From assembly GCF_000019805.1 (NCBI RefSeq), contig NC_010525.1:620001-684000 (forward strand): 64,000 bases of DNA, given 5' to 3'. Shown here one piece after another: positions 27,021 through 35,682 of this stretch (position 1 is its first letter; every line of letters begins with the position of its first letter). The notes under the pieces were generated by a model. That model was given only the letters and a program-made list of their open reading frames with translations. It did no database searches and was not told where the DNA came from. The stretch is from Pyrobaculum neutrophilum V24Sta. GTDB lineage: Archaea > Thermoproteota > Thermoprotei > Thermoproteales > Thermoproteaceae. The position numbers were made by a program, and so were the translations under genes.

Positions 27021-28088
27021 CGGTTCCCAACGCCACTCTAGACCAGCGTTTCTCTCCTCGAGAGGGCACTCCGGCGGATTCTCAAGCGTCTGCCTAAACT
27101 TTTTCGCAAGTTCGGTGGGAACACGTCTCGTGCCTACTACGTCGACTAAGGCAAAAAAGGGCTGGTACCCGAGCCCCCATTCGTAGCCGTGTAGAAAGCT
27201 CCACCAGATAGCGGCCACAGGTTTCGCCCTCTTTAAGACATGAGCCATGGCGCAGAGGTAGCTGTATCTCGTCCTCTCGTCTCTTGTTGCTATGCCGAAT
27301 TCCGTCACTGCAAGAGGCGTAGGGCTCTTCACCTCCAGCAAAGCCGCTGGTCTATAGATAAAACGTAACGCCAGATCTTCGTATCTCCCCACAACGTAAT
27401 AGTTTAGCGATGTATAATCCATTTCTTTAAACATCTGCATATATTCTATGTGCTGTCTATTTAGGAAAAAGGATACAGCCTTGAAAACTATGTTTCTAGA
27501 CTCGATTTTCGTGTACGAATGTGTAAAAGATACGGCGACGCCGTAGGATTTCACCACGTCTCTGGCCTCCAGGATGGCCCTCTTGATGTTCTCCAAAGCC
27601 CTACGCATGTGCCTAGGCGATAGGAAGCCGTAAGGCGGCAGATCGCCTCTGATATAGGCGAGAAACGTGTACATATTTGGCTCGTTAAAGAGGAGAGCTA
27701 CGTCTATCAAGCCACCCAGCTCTCTAGCCACGAGCTCGACGTATTGGACAAACCGCCTAGCCACATGCCTCGATTCCCACCCGCCATGTTTCCAAACCCA
27801 CCTCGGGTTGGTGAAGTGGTGCAGGGAGACCCACGTCTTGAGCCCACGTCTCTTTATGGAGGCTAGGTAGTCTGAAAACAGCCTAATAGACTCCCGGTTG
27901 TACTCCCCCTCCCTCGTCTCCACCAACGCCCACTCGACGCCTGTCCTAAACGCGTCAAGGCCTAGCCTCCTGGCGAGGTCGAGGTCCTCCTCGTAGAAGA
28001 GCAGGTGGTGGGCTCCCGGTTCGTCGGGGAGGTCGCATCTACAAAAGCCGAAGTGTTGATATGGAGAAACCGCCGCGCCTATCTGCAC
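27015..28088 (-). CDS. Short GH1-family beta-glycosidase
   Basis: A 357-residue TIM-barrel glycosidase. The proton donor is in LLFNEPNMYTFLAYIRG and the nucleophile in LAVTEFGIA (family TENG changed to TEFG). GAAVSPYQ at the start, and WVSLHHFTNPRW agree with GH1. It is about 130 residues shorter than Sulfolobus LacS, lacking several loops, so the active-site pocket probably differs. The GTG start abuts the stop of the upstream USP gene, so the two form an operon. Confidence 0.82.
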   Translation of the reverse strand: MQIGAAVSPYQHFGFCRCDLPDEPGAHHLLFYEEDLDLARRLGLDAFRTGVEWALVETREGEYNRESIRLFSDYLASIKRRGLKTWVSLHHFTNPRWVWKHGGWESRHVARRFVQYVELVARELGGLIDVALLFNEPNMYTFLAYIRGDLPPYGFLSPRHMRRALENIKRAILEARDVVKSYGVAVSFTHSYTKIESRNIVFKAVSFFLNRQHIEYMQMFKEMDYTSLNYYVVGRYEDLALRFIYRPAALLEVKSPTPLAVTEFGIATRDERTRYSYLCAMAHVLKRAKPVAAIWWSFLHGYEWGLGYQPFFALVDVVGTRRVPTELAKKFRQTLENPPECPLEERNAGLEWRWEPL

Positions 28089-28508
28089 CTACCGCAGTAT
28101 TAAGACGGAGGTGTTGGCCGCTAGCGCTACTGCGATAGATGTGCTGTTGTAGAGAAGCGCTGAAGAGCCGTAGTACCCACGCGAGTGTAGGATAACCATG
28201 TCGTAGCTGTTTTCAGAAAGCTCTTTCACGATCTCCGAGGCAACGGTTTCGCCTTCGCCGAGTTTCCTCACCTTAAAGCTGTATCTAACCCCCTTCCTAG
28301 CCATATGCTCTTCGATAGATCTCTTCAGCTGCTCCACGTCCGCATCGCCAGCGGCTACGTAGACATATACTATCTCGGCGCCGTATCTCTCCCCAAAGTC
28401 GGCCGCCACGCTCAAGATCTCCTTCAGCCTGGAGGGATTCATCGGCGAGACTGGGACAAGTATCCGTCTAAACCTATAGGCGAGCTCGTATGACGGCTCA
28501 TCCACCAT
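28089..28508 (-). CDS. Universal stress protein family
   Basis: A 139-residue UspA-fold protein. RRILVPVSPMNPSRLKEIL at the start and the C-terminal ILHSRGYYGSSALLYNSTSIAVALAANTSVLIL correspond to the family, but the ATP-binding GxxGx9GS motif is modified (SRGYYGSSALLYNSTS), so nucleotide binding is uncertain. A TTTTAAAATT box stands about 26 bases before the ATG. It leads a two-gene operon with the glycosidase. Confidence 0.8.
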   Translation of the reverse strand: MVDEPSYELAYRFRRILVPVSPMNPSRLKEILSVAADFGERYGAEIVYVYVAAGDADVEQLKRSIEEHMARKGVRYSFKVRKLGEGETVASEIVKELSENSYDMVILHSRGYYGSSALLYNSTSIAVALAANTSVLILR

Positions 28509-28724
28509 TGTGAAATATAGCTAGTGCAGTTTTAAAATTTGGTCCCCTCTACGGCCCCGGCCACAGCTCGCGGAGGCGCCGCGAGGGCGGCCTAGTCCAG
28601 GTTAGTCATAGGGGCTGGCTGTATCGATGCCTTGTTCTCCTCGCCTGCGCCCAGAGGCTTCGTTATGAACCAGTCTTAACCCAGCGTGGGGCAATGGTTT
28701 TTATGCAGCGCTTTCTGCTACTCC

Positions 28725-29150
28725 GTGAAGTGGGTTACGCACTACGTCTGGGCGGCGCTTCCGCTGATTTCGGTCTACCGCTGTTCATATCTTCTACTCA
28801 TTGCGGCGTACGCAATCGCCGCCACTAAGCTCACAGACGTCTTGGCCCACGGCAGAAAGCCCGTCAAAGCGTGGCGGGGTGGCCCCTGGGCCGTGGCAAA
28901 AACAGTCCCGTACAGGACGCGTTGGCACGACCCCTGGGCCGTGGCTACGCACTCTCTGACCGCCGCGTCGGTGGCGTGGATCGCCGGCCTCCCATGGGCG
29001 TTATGGGCGGCGCTCGGGGCGTTGGGCGGCCTCACCCACGTCTTTCTGGACCGGCTGACGCCGGGGAAGAGGGCGATATCTTGGGTGTACAACGCGCCCG
29101 CACTCGTTTTAGGCCTCCTTATGGCTTATTATCTGTGCCTTCCACGCTGA
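28725..29150 (+). CDS. Membrane protein, metal-dependent-hydrolase-like (DUF457/DUF1286 type)
   Basis: A 141-residue membrane protein. WVTHYVWAALPL at the start, DVLAHGRK, WAVATHSLTAASVAW and LTHVFLDRLTPG place His and Asp residues as in the archaeal family of inner-membrane putative hydrolases (YdjM-like). Three to four helices are likely. The frame opens at 28686, but the GTG at 28725 has a GTTTTTATG box at about -27. Substrate unknown. Confidence 0.6.
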   Translation: MKWVTHYVWAALPLISVYRCSYLLLIAAYAIAATKLTDVLAHGRKPVKAWRGGPWAVAKTVPYRTRWHDPWAVATHSLTAASVAWIAGLPWALWAALGALGGLTHVFLDRLTPGKRAISWVYNAPALVLGLLMAYYLCLPR

Positions 29151-29205
29151 CACACTAAACCGGGTCCTCAGGAGGCTTGCGCGTTTCAACGCCTCGCTTG
29201 CAAGC

Positions 29206-29226
29206 GAAAGCCCGCCCTAGGGGTGG
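29206..29226 (+). repeat. Hairpin repeat, IS200/IS605-end-like (copy 3, diverged)
   Basis: GAAAG followed by a stem CCGCCC / GGGTGG around TAG, preceded by the palindrome CGCTTGCAAGCG. It is a diverged version of the 27-bp hairpin at 15256 and 17310 and lies in the roughly 200-bp gap between the DUF1286-like gene and gapdh. The rest of that gap shows no gene. Confidence 0.4.
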
Positions 29227-29352
29227 TATCGATATTCTGATGGCCGTAGCCCCAGCGTCTATAAACCCAGCGGACGTGCCATGGGGACAGATTCCGCAGC
29301 GGGCTAAAAACCGTCGCAAGTCTTTCTGATGTATATGGGCGAAAACGCGTCT

Positions 29353-30387
29353 TCAGCCGTATCTCTTCCCCTCTGTGGTGAGCTTAAGCGATTTATCGGT
29401 TTTTTCTATGGATCTCCACTTAGGCAACGTGCCGAATATGGAGCGTATCGCGTCTATGTTCTCTGGCACCACTATCGACTCCTGGTGGACGCCGTACATG
29501 AGGTAGAGCTCGTTTCCGTGGGTGGTTACCGAGTCTCTAAACACGGCCACCTCGGGGAAGTCGCCTCTCGGTCTCCCGAGATCCCTCGCGTATTCGATCA
29601 CCTGCGCGAGGCTCTGGAAACCCGCCCCAACGTCTGCTAAGAAGATACGCGGCGTTTTAGCGAAAGCCTCTATGACTTGGTCTTTGGGATAGGCTGAATC
29701 TAGCTCTATATACGCCATGTGCATGTGCATTATCGTCACAGGTACTGCGACAGCCATAGTCACAATATCGACGTTTCTCAGTATTGTCTGTACGTCGGGG
29801 CCGTGGTGGCTAGGCACGGTGGCTGGGTTTGGAACCACGTCGTTGATAGGCCCCTTCTTGTGCTCCTTAGGGTCGGCGCCTCTCCTCGCTATAAATATCC
29901 TCGCCTTCTTTATGCCGACGCCGTTGAGGGTTAGCGATGTTAGCACTCTCGTGATTCCTGTGGTGTTGCAACTCACCACTCTGACGTAGCGCTTGCCCCT
30001 AGCCTCCTCGTAGTTCGCCAACGCGTTGAAGCTAACCTCTGCCACGTCGGCCTCCTCGCCGCCTTGGAATATGACTGGTTTGTCATACCTCTGGTAGTAC
30101 TTCTCCTTATTTTCCCGCCCAACGTCCTCAGGCGAGGCGTCGACAACCACGTCGGATGCCTTGATTAGATCCTCTATCGTGCCCGCGGGCTCTATGCCGG
30201 CTTTTTTGAACTTCTCAACTCTGTCGGGCAGCGTGTAGACCGGGAAGCCTCGGGAAACTGCGACTTTCGCCTCGTAGTCTGGGCTTACCTTCAACACGCC
30301 GGCTATCTTCATGTCGTCTTGTGCAACAACGGCGTCTGCGATTCTTTTGCCTATTGTGCCGTAGCCGACGATGCCTACCCTTATCAT
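29353..30387 (-). CDS. gap: Glyceraldehyde-3-phosphate dehydrogenase, archaeal type II
   Basis: A 344-residue phosphorylating GAPDH. The Rossmann motif [11 protein letters not shown] is at residue 8 and the catalytic Cys in [11 protein letters not shown]. It overlaps the pgk stop by 4 bases, so both are translated from one mRNA. In Thermoproteales, catabolic oxidation of glyceraldehyde 3-phosphate mostly uses non-phosphorylating enzymes, so this pair probably works in gluconeogenesis. Confidence 0.96.
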   Translation of the reverse strand: MIRVGIVGYGTIGKRIADAVVAQDDMKIAGVLKVSPDYEAKVAVSRGFPVYTLPDRVEKFKKAGIEPAGTIEDLIKASDVVVDASPEDVGRENKEKYYQRYDKPVIFQGGEEADVAEVSFNALANYEEARGKRYVRVVSCNTTGITRVLTSLTLNGVGIKKARIFIARRGADPKEHKKGPINDVVPNPATVPSHHGPDVQTILRNVDIVTMAVAVPVTIMHMHMAYIELDSAYPKDQVIEAFAKTPRIFLADVGAGFQSLAQVIEYARDLGRPRGDFPEVAVFRDSVTTHGNELYLMYGVHQESIVVPENIDAIRSIFGTLPKWRSIEKTDKSLKLTTEGKRYG

Positions 30388-31610
30388 AGCCCAAACTTCT
30401 TAGCCGATGTTAATAACGCTTTCACAGCAGGCATTTCCTCGCCCCCTATGGTCTGTATAAACGCGCGGCCTCCGGTGGAGACGTGGAACGCCTTGTCTAA
30501 CACCCCCGCCTTCTCGGCCCCCAGTATCGTGTGGCCGCCGCCTAGTATCAGCCGTTTTTTGGAGGCCGCGCGCATGAGCTCTATCGTGCCTGCGGCGAAT
30601 CTCTCATCTTCTATATAGCCCATGGGTCCGCTGAATATGACGATCTCGCTGTTTTCGATAAGCTCCTTAAACTGTATCACGGTGGATCGGCCTATGTCCA
30701 GCGGCACTTGAGGAAGCGAGTATATATCTACGTCCATTCTGCCGTTTTGATTTACGGCGAAGTCTATCGGCGTATAGATCTGCTTCCCGTACTTGTCCAA
30801 CAGCGCCCGCGCCTTATCTACATATGGCATATAGCCGCCTTTTTCCACCTCCTGCCTCAGCGCGCTGTTTACAAACCCGTACTTCGCCACTGAGAACACA
30901 AATCCGACGAGGCCGCCTACTGCTACGTGCTCCGCGGTGTTGCTCTTCAACAGCTGTTCCACGGCTTTGAGAGTGTCGGAGATCTTCGCTCCGCCTGCTA
31001 TCAGCAGTACGCCTTTTCCGCGTCTCTCAAAGACCACGCTAAGCGCCCTCAGTTCTCTCTCAAAAACCGGACCCATACACGACGGCAGCACCATTGGGAA
31101 TCCGACGACGCTCGGCTGCGATCTATGCGCCACCGCGAAGCCGTCGAAAACGAAGTAGTCCCCCAGCGGCGCCAGCTTACGCACTAGATAGGTCTCGGCC
31201 TGGGCCTCCGGGACTTTCTCTATAACCTCCTCCGAGAGCAGTCTCACGTTTTCCAGAAGCAGTATCTCTCCCTCCCTCAGCTCTTTGATCTGTCTCCTAG
31301 CCTCGGGACCTGCGACGTCGTCTACGAACTTGATCGGTCTCTCGAGGTACTTCTCGATGTACGGCTTGTGGATTTCTAGGGAGGTGAAGTCGTCTTGGCC
31401 GGGTCTGCCCTGGTGGGCTAGAACCACGGCTTTCGCCCCCGCCTCAGAGGCCAACTTGAGGGTGGTTGCGTGAGCTCTTATCCTAAAATCGTCAACTATC
31501 TTTCCATTTACTATGGGAGAGTTTATATCAACTCTGATAAATAGAGTTTTGCCTTTTCTTAGGCATTTATTGATGTTTGGCAACTGGTCTATAACATCAT
31601 TAAGTAGCAT
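30384..31610 (-). CDS. pgk: Phosphoglycerate kinase
   Basis: A 408-residue PGK that interconverts 1,3-bisphosphoglycerate + ADP and 3-phosphoglycerate + [24 protein letters not shown], the GGAKISDTL region, [10 protein letters not shown] and GGGHT are diagnostic. It leads the pgk-gap operon. A GGTTAATAA box is about 25 bases upstream, and a 16-bp perfect palindrome (31659-31674) lies further upstream, in the gap shared with the divergent nucleotidyltransferase gene. Confidence 0.96.
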   Translation of the reverse strand: MLLNDVIDQLPNINKCLRKGKTLFIRVDINSPIVNGKIVDDFRIRAHATTLKLASEAGAKAVVLAHQGRPGQDDFTSLEIHKPYIEKYLERPIKFVDDVAGPEARRQIKELREGEILLLENVRLLSEEVIEKVPEAQAETYLVRKLAPLGDYFVFDGFAVAHRSQPSVVGFPMVLPSCMGPVFERELRALSVVFERRGKGVLLIAGGAKISDTLKAVEQLLKSNTAEHVAVGGLVGFVFSVAKYGFVNSALRQEVEKGGYMPYVDKARALLDKYGKQIYTPIDFAVNQNGRMDVDIYSLPQVPLDIGRSTVIQFKELIENSEIVIFSGPMGYIEDERFAAGTIELMRAASKKRLILGGGHTILGAEKAGVLDKAFHVSTGGRAFIQTIGGEEMPAVKALLTSAKKFGL

Positions 31611-31658
31611 GTTGGATTGTAAAACCGAGGTTAATAAGTATTACTGATTACACTCGAT

Positions 31659-31674
31659 ATATAGATCTATATAA
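31659..31674. promoter_or_regulatory. 16-bp perfect palindrome between pgk-gap and nucleotidyltransferase
   Basis: TATATAGATCTATATA is perfectly symmetric. It lies about 25 bases upstream of the pgk TATA box and about 25 bases upstream of the TATTAAAG box of the divergent gene at 31726, so one bound dimer could affect both promoters. The operator role is inference. Confidence 0.4.
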
Positions 31675-31725
31675 CTACCATATCGCCCGTGGCCAAAGGT
31701 TATTAAAGGCCGGCCATCTAGATCT

Positions 31726-32301
31726 ATGCGCCTTGACAAATACCGAGAGGCGCTGAAGTTGGTTGCCGCCAAGCTTCAAGAGAGAGATGTAGAGTTCGTA
31801 CTCGTCGGCAGCGCCGTATTGCCCTTTCTCTACAAGATAGAGTACGACCCAGGCGACATCGACCTATTTATCTTGAACAAGTCCACCGTATTAGACAACG
31901 AGCTTTTCGAGGAAATAGCTAGCCAGAACGATTGGGATATGGGGACCTCCGACCACGGCACGATATACTATGAAATAATAGCCAGAGGCGAGGCGGTACG
32001 TGTAGATCTGCTGGAGAACATCCTCGACATCTATATCCCACCAGAGCTCCTATCAGACTTAAAACACGTCGACGTCAACGGTCTCAAGATCAAGTCCATA
32101 GGCCTAGAGGAGTTGCTTGTGCTTAAGGCAAAGATAGCGACTAGAGAGGCGGAGGAGTTTATTAATGAAGTAGCACGGTTAATACTTGAACGAAACATCA
32201 AGATAGATTACGATAAGATCAAAAAATATGCCAATTTATACCCAGAAGATTCTGAAGGTATTTTAAAAAGACTAAGGAGAAACGGTATCTACGTCGAATA
32301 G
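31726..32301 (+). CDS. Nucleotidyltransferase-fold protein
   Basis: A 191-residue protein of the pol-beta-like nucleotidyltransferase superfamily. FVLVGSAVLPFLYKIEYDPGDIDLFIL gives the G-S motif and the DxD (D-I-D) pair, and AVRVDLLENILDIYIP supplies the third acidic residue; a C-terminal helical region follows (IGLEELLVLKAKIATREAEEF). It resembles stand-alone DUF6036-type or toxin-type enzymes. No HEPN antitoxin-like partner is adjacent, so a toxin role is not supported. Substrate unknown. Confidence 0.65.
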   Translation: MRLDKYREALKLVAAKLQERDVEFVLVGSAVLPFLYKIEYDPGDIDLFILNKSTVLDNELFEEIASQNDWDMGTSDHGTIYYEIIARGEAVRVDLLENILDIYIPPELLSDLKHVDVNGLKIKSIGLEELLVLKAKIATREAEEFINEVARLILERNIKIDYDKIKKYANLYPEDSEGILKRLRRNGIYVE

Positions 32302-32327
32302 ATATAAATAACAGACGTGTTTGAGCC

Positions 32328-34157
32328 ATGCGCGTTTTGTACCTACATACAGAGCGTTTTAGTTGGGAGGTAAAAGAGCCTGCGCTTGATATCAGGGACG
32401 AGCCGGTGTCGGGAGGCGCCTCCAACGCCCTCGTGGTGTTTACCACGGTAGAGAGGGGGGACGTCCCCGAGGAGGGATTCCTACGCCAGATCGCCCGCGA
32501 CATAGTTGAAGTAGCCGAGAAGGTCAAGGCCTCCTCCATCGTTATATACCCCTATGCACATCTCTCAAACGAGTTGGCGAGACCGTACGCCGCGAGAGAA
32601 ATCGTCAACAAACTGTATGAGGTCGTTAAGTCCGAGTTCCGCGGCGAGGTCTACAAAGCGCCTTTTGGATACTACAAGGCGTTTGAGCTGAAGTGCCTCG
32701 GCCACCCCCTTTCGGAGCTGAGCAGGAGCTTCAAGCCCGGCGATTCCAGAGCCGAGAAGAAGGCGGAGGAGAGGAGGGATTTATACATCGTGATTACGCC
32801 CTCCGGCGAAGAGCACGACCCAGCTAAGTTCAACTACGACGGCTACGAGGATCTCAAGATCCTCGTCGAGAAGGAGGTGTTCAAGAGGGAGCTCGGCGGC
32901 GGTTCTGAGCCGAGGTACCTGGAGTACATGAGGAAGTTCGGCTTCGAGTGGGAGCCTATGTCGGACGTCGGCCACATGCGCTATGCGCCGGAGGCCACCT
33001 TGATGATGGAACTTGTGGAGGACTATGCGTACGCGGTCGCCAAATCTCTGGGGATCCCTGTGTTTAAGATAAGGGGGACCAACATGTTTAAGCTGTCGGA
33101 GAGAGCCATCGAGTCCCACGCCCGGCTATTCGGCGAACGGCTCTACATCGTTGAGTCGGACACAGACCTCATACTGAGATACGCCGCCTGCTTCCAGCAG
33201 TTTGCCATGGTAAAGGACTGGGTCATCAGCTATAGGCAGTTGCCGTTCGGCATGTTGGAGGTGGCCGACTCCTATAGACTTGAGCAACCTGGCGAGACGG
33301 TCCTCCTGTTTAGACTAAGGCGGTTCTACATGCCAGATCTCCACATCTTTACGAAGGATCTGGCGGAGGCCATGGAGGTGACCTTTAGACTACACGAGGC
33401 GATCTTTAGAGAAATCGGAAAGCTTGGAAGGACCTACGTCTCGCTGTACAACGTGACTGAGGATTTCTACAAGGCGCATAGGCAGTACCTGGTGGAGCTG
33501 GCGAGGCGGGAGGGGAAGCCTATACTGGTGAGGGTTCTCCCAGGCCAGAAGTACTACTGGGTTCTAAACGTCGAGTTCCATATAATTGACGAGCTGGGTA
33601 GACCCAGAGAAATAGCCACGTTCCAGATCGACGTCGGCAATGCCCAACGCTTCGGCATTAAATACGTTGACGAGAACAACCAGACCAGATATCCAGTGAT
33701 AATACACACAGCCATCTTGGGAAGCGTTGAGAGGTACCTCTACGCCGTGTTTGACACCTTGGCTAGGGCGGAAAAGGAGGGCAAGGCCCCCCGTCTTCCC
33801 ACGTGGCTCTCGCCCGTGCAAGTCCGTATTATACCTATCACCAGAGACAACTTGAAGTACGCGGTTGAGGTAGCCGACAAATTCGAGGCCGAGGGCATAA
33901 GGGTAGACGTCGACGATAGAGATGAGACGCTCTCTAAGAGGATTAGAGACGCGGAGGTTGCATGGGTACCCTACATATGTGTCGTGGGTTCTAAGGAGGA
34001 GGCGGAGGGAGTTGTATCCGTTAGAGAGAGGGGAGGCGGACAGTATAGGGTTAAGCCAGAGGACCTCATTAAGAAGATCAGGGAAGATGTGAGGGGCTAC
34101 CCTAACAGACCGCTTTATATGCCCCGCTTCCTGAGCCAACGCCCCACGAGGAGCTAG
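32328..34157 (+). CDS. thrS: Threonyl-tRNA synthetase, archaeal type
   Basis: A 609-residue ThrRS. The N-terminal about 145 residues are the archaeal editing domain (MRVLYLHTERFSWEV), related to D-aminoacyl-tRNA deacylases, which removes Ser from tRNA-Thr. The class II catalytic core follows (MRYAPEATLMMELVEDYAY, motif 2 around DSYRLEQPGETVLLFRLRRF, motif 3 with KYVDENNQTRYPVIIHTAILGSVERY). A C-terminal anticodon-binding domain starts near 505 (VQVRIIPITRD). It is an unsplit, full-length enzyme. Confidence 0.96.
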   Translation: MRVLYLHTERFSWEVKEPALDIRDEPVSGGASNALVVFTTVERGDVPEEGFLRQIARDIVEVAEKVKASSIVIYPYAHLSNELARPYAAREIVNKLYEVVKSEFRGEVYKAPFGYYKAFELKCLGHPLSELSRSFKPGDSRAEKKAEERRDLYIVITPSGEEHDPAKFNYDGYEDLKILVEKEVFKRELGGGSEPRYLEYMRKFGFEWEPMSDVGHMRYAPEATLMMELVEDYAYAVAKSLGIPVFKIRGTNMFKLSERAIESHARLFGERLYIVESDTDLILRYAACFQQFAMVKDWVISYRQLPFGMLEVADSYRLEQPGETVLLFRLRRFYMPDLHIFTKDLAEAMEVTFRLHEAIFREIGKLGRTYVSLYNVTEDFYKAHRQYLVELARREGKPILVRVLPGQKYYWVLNVEFHIIDELGRPREIATFQIDVGNAQRFGIKYVDENNQTRYPVIIHTAILGSVERYLYAVFDTLARAEKEGKAPRLPTWLSPVQVRIIPITRDNLKYAVEVADKFEAEGIRVDVDDRDETLSKRIRDAEVAWVPYICVVGSKEEAEGVVSVRERGGGQYRVKPEDLIKKIREDVRGYPNRPLYMPRFLSQRPTRS

Positions 34158-34195
34158 GTCGTTTCCCGCCGTCGCTCTCCGGCAATCGATATATT

Positions 34196-34209
34196 TTTTC
34201 GATCGAAAA
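34196..34209. promoter_or_regulatory. 14-bp perfect palindrome upstream of the speD TATA box
   Basis: TTTTCGATCGAAAA is perfectly symmetric and directly precedes the TATA box TTTATATAG (34211-34219), thus covering the BRE region of the speD promoter. A protein bound there could block TFB. The operator role is inference. Confidence 0.45.
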
Positions 34210-34241
34210 GTTTATATAGGGTGACCTACGGCGCGCACGAA

Positions 34242-34622
34242 ATGCAGACGACAACCCAAGTCAAAACCCCGGTGGTGGGCAAACACGTCTACGGCGAGCT
34301 GTACGGGGTAGACGAAGAGCTTCTCCGAGACCAGGAAAAGCTCAGGAAGATAGTGATAGAGGCTGCGCATATCGCCAAAATGCACCTCGTCGAGGTTAAC
34401 TCGTGGAAGTTCAAGGGCGGGGATAAGGAGGGCGTATCCGTAATCGCGCTTGTACTGGAGAGCCACATCGCGATACACACGTGGCCGACATACAACTACG
34501 CCACCGTAGATGTGTACACATGCGGCGAACATTCCGACCCCATGGCCGCGTTTAGATACATAGTCTCGCAACTAGCCCCCAAGAGGTTCACGGTCAACTA
34601 CTCAGACCGCTCATATAGGTAA
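34242..34622 (+). CDS. speD: Pyruvoyl decarboxylase SpeD (AdoMet or arginine decarboxylase)
   Basis: A 126-residue proenzyme. The self-cleavage site is at Glu-Ser in [20 protein letters not shown], where the Ser becomes the pyruvoyl group; [10 protein letters not shown] carries the catalytic Cys and His. In crenarchaea one paralogue decarboxylates S-adenosylmethionine and another arginine, both for polyamine synthesis; I cannot separate them here. The GTG at 34221 is open, but the ATG at 34242 lies 24-31 bases after the TATA box. Confidence 0.9.
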   Translation: MQTTTQVKTPVVGKHVYGELYGVDEELLRDQEKLRKIVIEAAHIAKMHLVEVNSWKFKGGDKEGVSVIALVLESHIAIHTWPTYNYATVDVYTCGEHSDPMAAFRYIVSQLAPKRFTVNYSDRSYR

Positions 34623-34637
34623 TCTTTCTCTTTTTCG

Positions 34638-35561
34638 ATGTCTAACCTCCTTTTGCTCCTCCTCTGGCAGAGCCCAGACAAGATAGGCAGAGACATCCTA
34701 GACAAGGTGGCCTTCGTCGGTACCGCCTATTCCGCAGACGCCGTGAATTTCGTCGTGAAGTCCCTGTATGAAAATCTCAACGGAGTTGACACCGTAATCG
34801 TATACGGACCCGACTTAAACGGGGCGGGCGACCTCATAATCCAGGCTCTCCGCGGTGTATGTAACGAGGCCCTGAGAGTACCATGTAAATACGTAGAAAA
34901 CCTCGGCGTTAGAGTCGTGGATCTGCGCTGGAGTAGCGAGGATCGTCTGAGGAGGGCCGTAGAGGAGCTCTATAAGCCGGCGGCGTCTGAGGTAAGGCCG
35001 CGCGTCGAGATCCAGCTAGAGGTTCCAAACAAGAGAATGCCGTATCAAGGGCCGCACATCCTCTACGACAGCGACTTGGAGGCGCTTAGGTATAAAGCCG
35101 TCGATTATCTCCTCACCTACGGCCTAGACTCCGGGGACGTGATATACGGGGTGTTGATACTGCAGGTAGGCTCCACGGGGAGCTACCTGACGAGGCCTTG
35201 CGACGTTCTACAGGAGTGGCCCTGCGGCCTTGAAAAATCGGCTTTCTTGATAGCTACGCCTGCCTTTGTGCAGAAGAGGGACCTCGAGGCCTTCTACACG
35301 GCTAAGCCGGAGATATACAAGAGGGATGTGTACGACCCGCATGGCAATTTCGTAATAGCTGACAGACTGTACCACTACAGCCCTAGGGGTGTTTTGCTGA
35401 GACAGCTAGAGCTTGACGAGGCGAACCTACGGAAGGAGGCTCAGAAGTTGTTGCCGGACCACGCCTTTTACCTAGGCCAAGAGTGGGCGGCGTACAAGAT
35501 CCTAAGAGATAGGTATGTCCAAGACAGGTGGAAGACCGCTGGCGCCGGGGGTGGGATTTGA
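34638..35561 (+). CDS. DUF4346-domain protein, thymidylate synthase-like annotation
   Basis: A 307-residue protein. The N-terminal part (VAFVGTAYSADAVNFVVKSLYENLNGVDTVIVYGPDLNGAGDLIIQALRG) is an alpha/beta domain. The C-terminal part (YDPHGNFVIADRLYHYSPRGVLLRQL...LLPDHAFYLGQEW) matches my recollection of DUF4346, found in archaeal proteins often labelled thymidylate synthase. A true thymidylate synthase (ThyX) lies at 63 kb, so this protein may do something else. Its last 22 bases overlap the 3' end of tRNA-Ser on the opposite strand. Confidence 0.6.
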   Translation: MSNLLLLLLWQSPDKIGRDILDKVAFVGTAYSADAVNFVVKSLYENLNGVDTVIVYGPDLNGAGDLIIQALRGVCNEALRVPCKYVENLGVRVVDLRWSSEDRLRRAVEELYKPAASEVRPRVEIQLEVPNKRMPYQGPHILYDSDLEALRYKAVDYLLTYGLDSGDVIYGVLILQVGSTGSYLTRPCDVLQEWPCGLEKSAFLIATPAFVQKRDLEAFYTAKPEIYKRDVYDPHGNFVIADRLYHYSPRGVLLRQLELDEANLRKEAQKLLPDHAFYLGQEWAAYKILRDRYVQDRWKTAGAGGGI

Positions 35562-35649
35562 ACCCACGCCCCCTTGACGGGGACGGGATCTCAAGTCCCG
35601 GTCAGGCCTGCCGCGCGCAGGTCGCCTTGGGCCGCTCGGCCACCCCGGC
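35540..35649 (-). tRNA. tRNA-Ser (UGA) with a short intron between D arm and anticodon arm
   Basis: The acceptor stem GCCGGGG / CCCCGGC, T arm GTGGG-TTCAAAT-CCCAC, a long variable arm (CCCC / GGGG) and the anticodon arm CGGGA-CTTGAGA-TCCCG give a class II tRNA with anticodon UGA. Discriminator G and an encoded CCA (35540-35542) follow. Between the D arm (...AAGGC) and the anticodon stem are 23 bases where one is expected. AGGC/GCCU with two GAC bulges and a CUGC/GCAG stem look like a bulge-helix-bulge, so an intron of about 20-22 nt at a non-canonical site is likely. A TATTTAAAC box lies about 26 bases upstream. Confidence 0.88.
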
Positions 35650-35682
35650 GTTTGACTATACCTCCGGGTTTAAATAGCTTGC

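Noticed and set aside
31726-32301. Toxin-antitoxin pair based on the nucleotidyltransferase
   Set aside because: No HEPN or other small partner gene is adjacent; the next gene is thrS.
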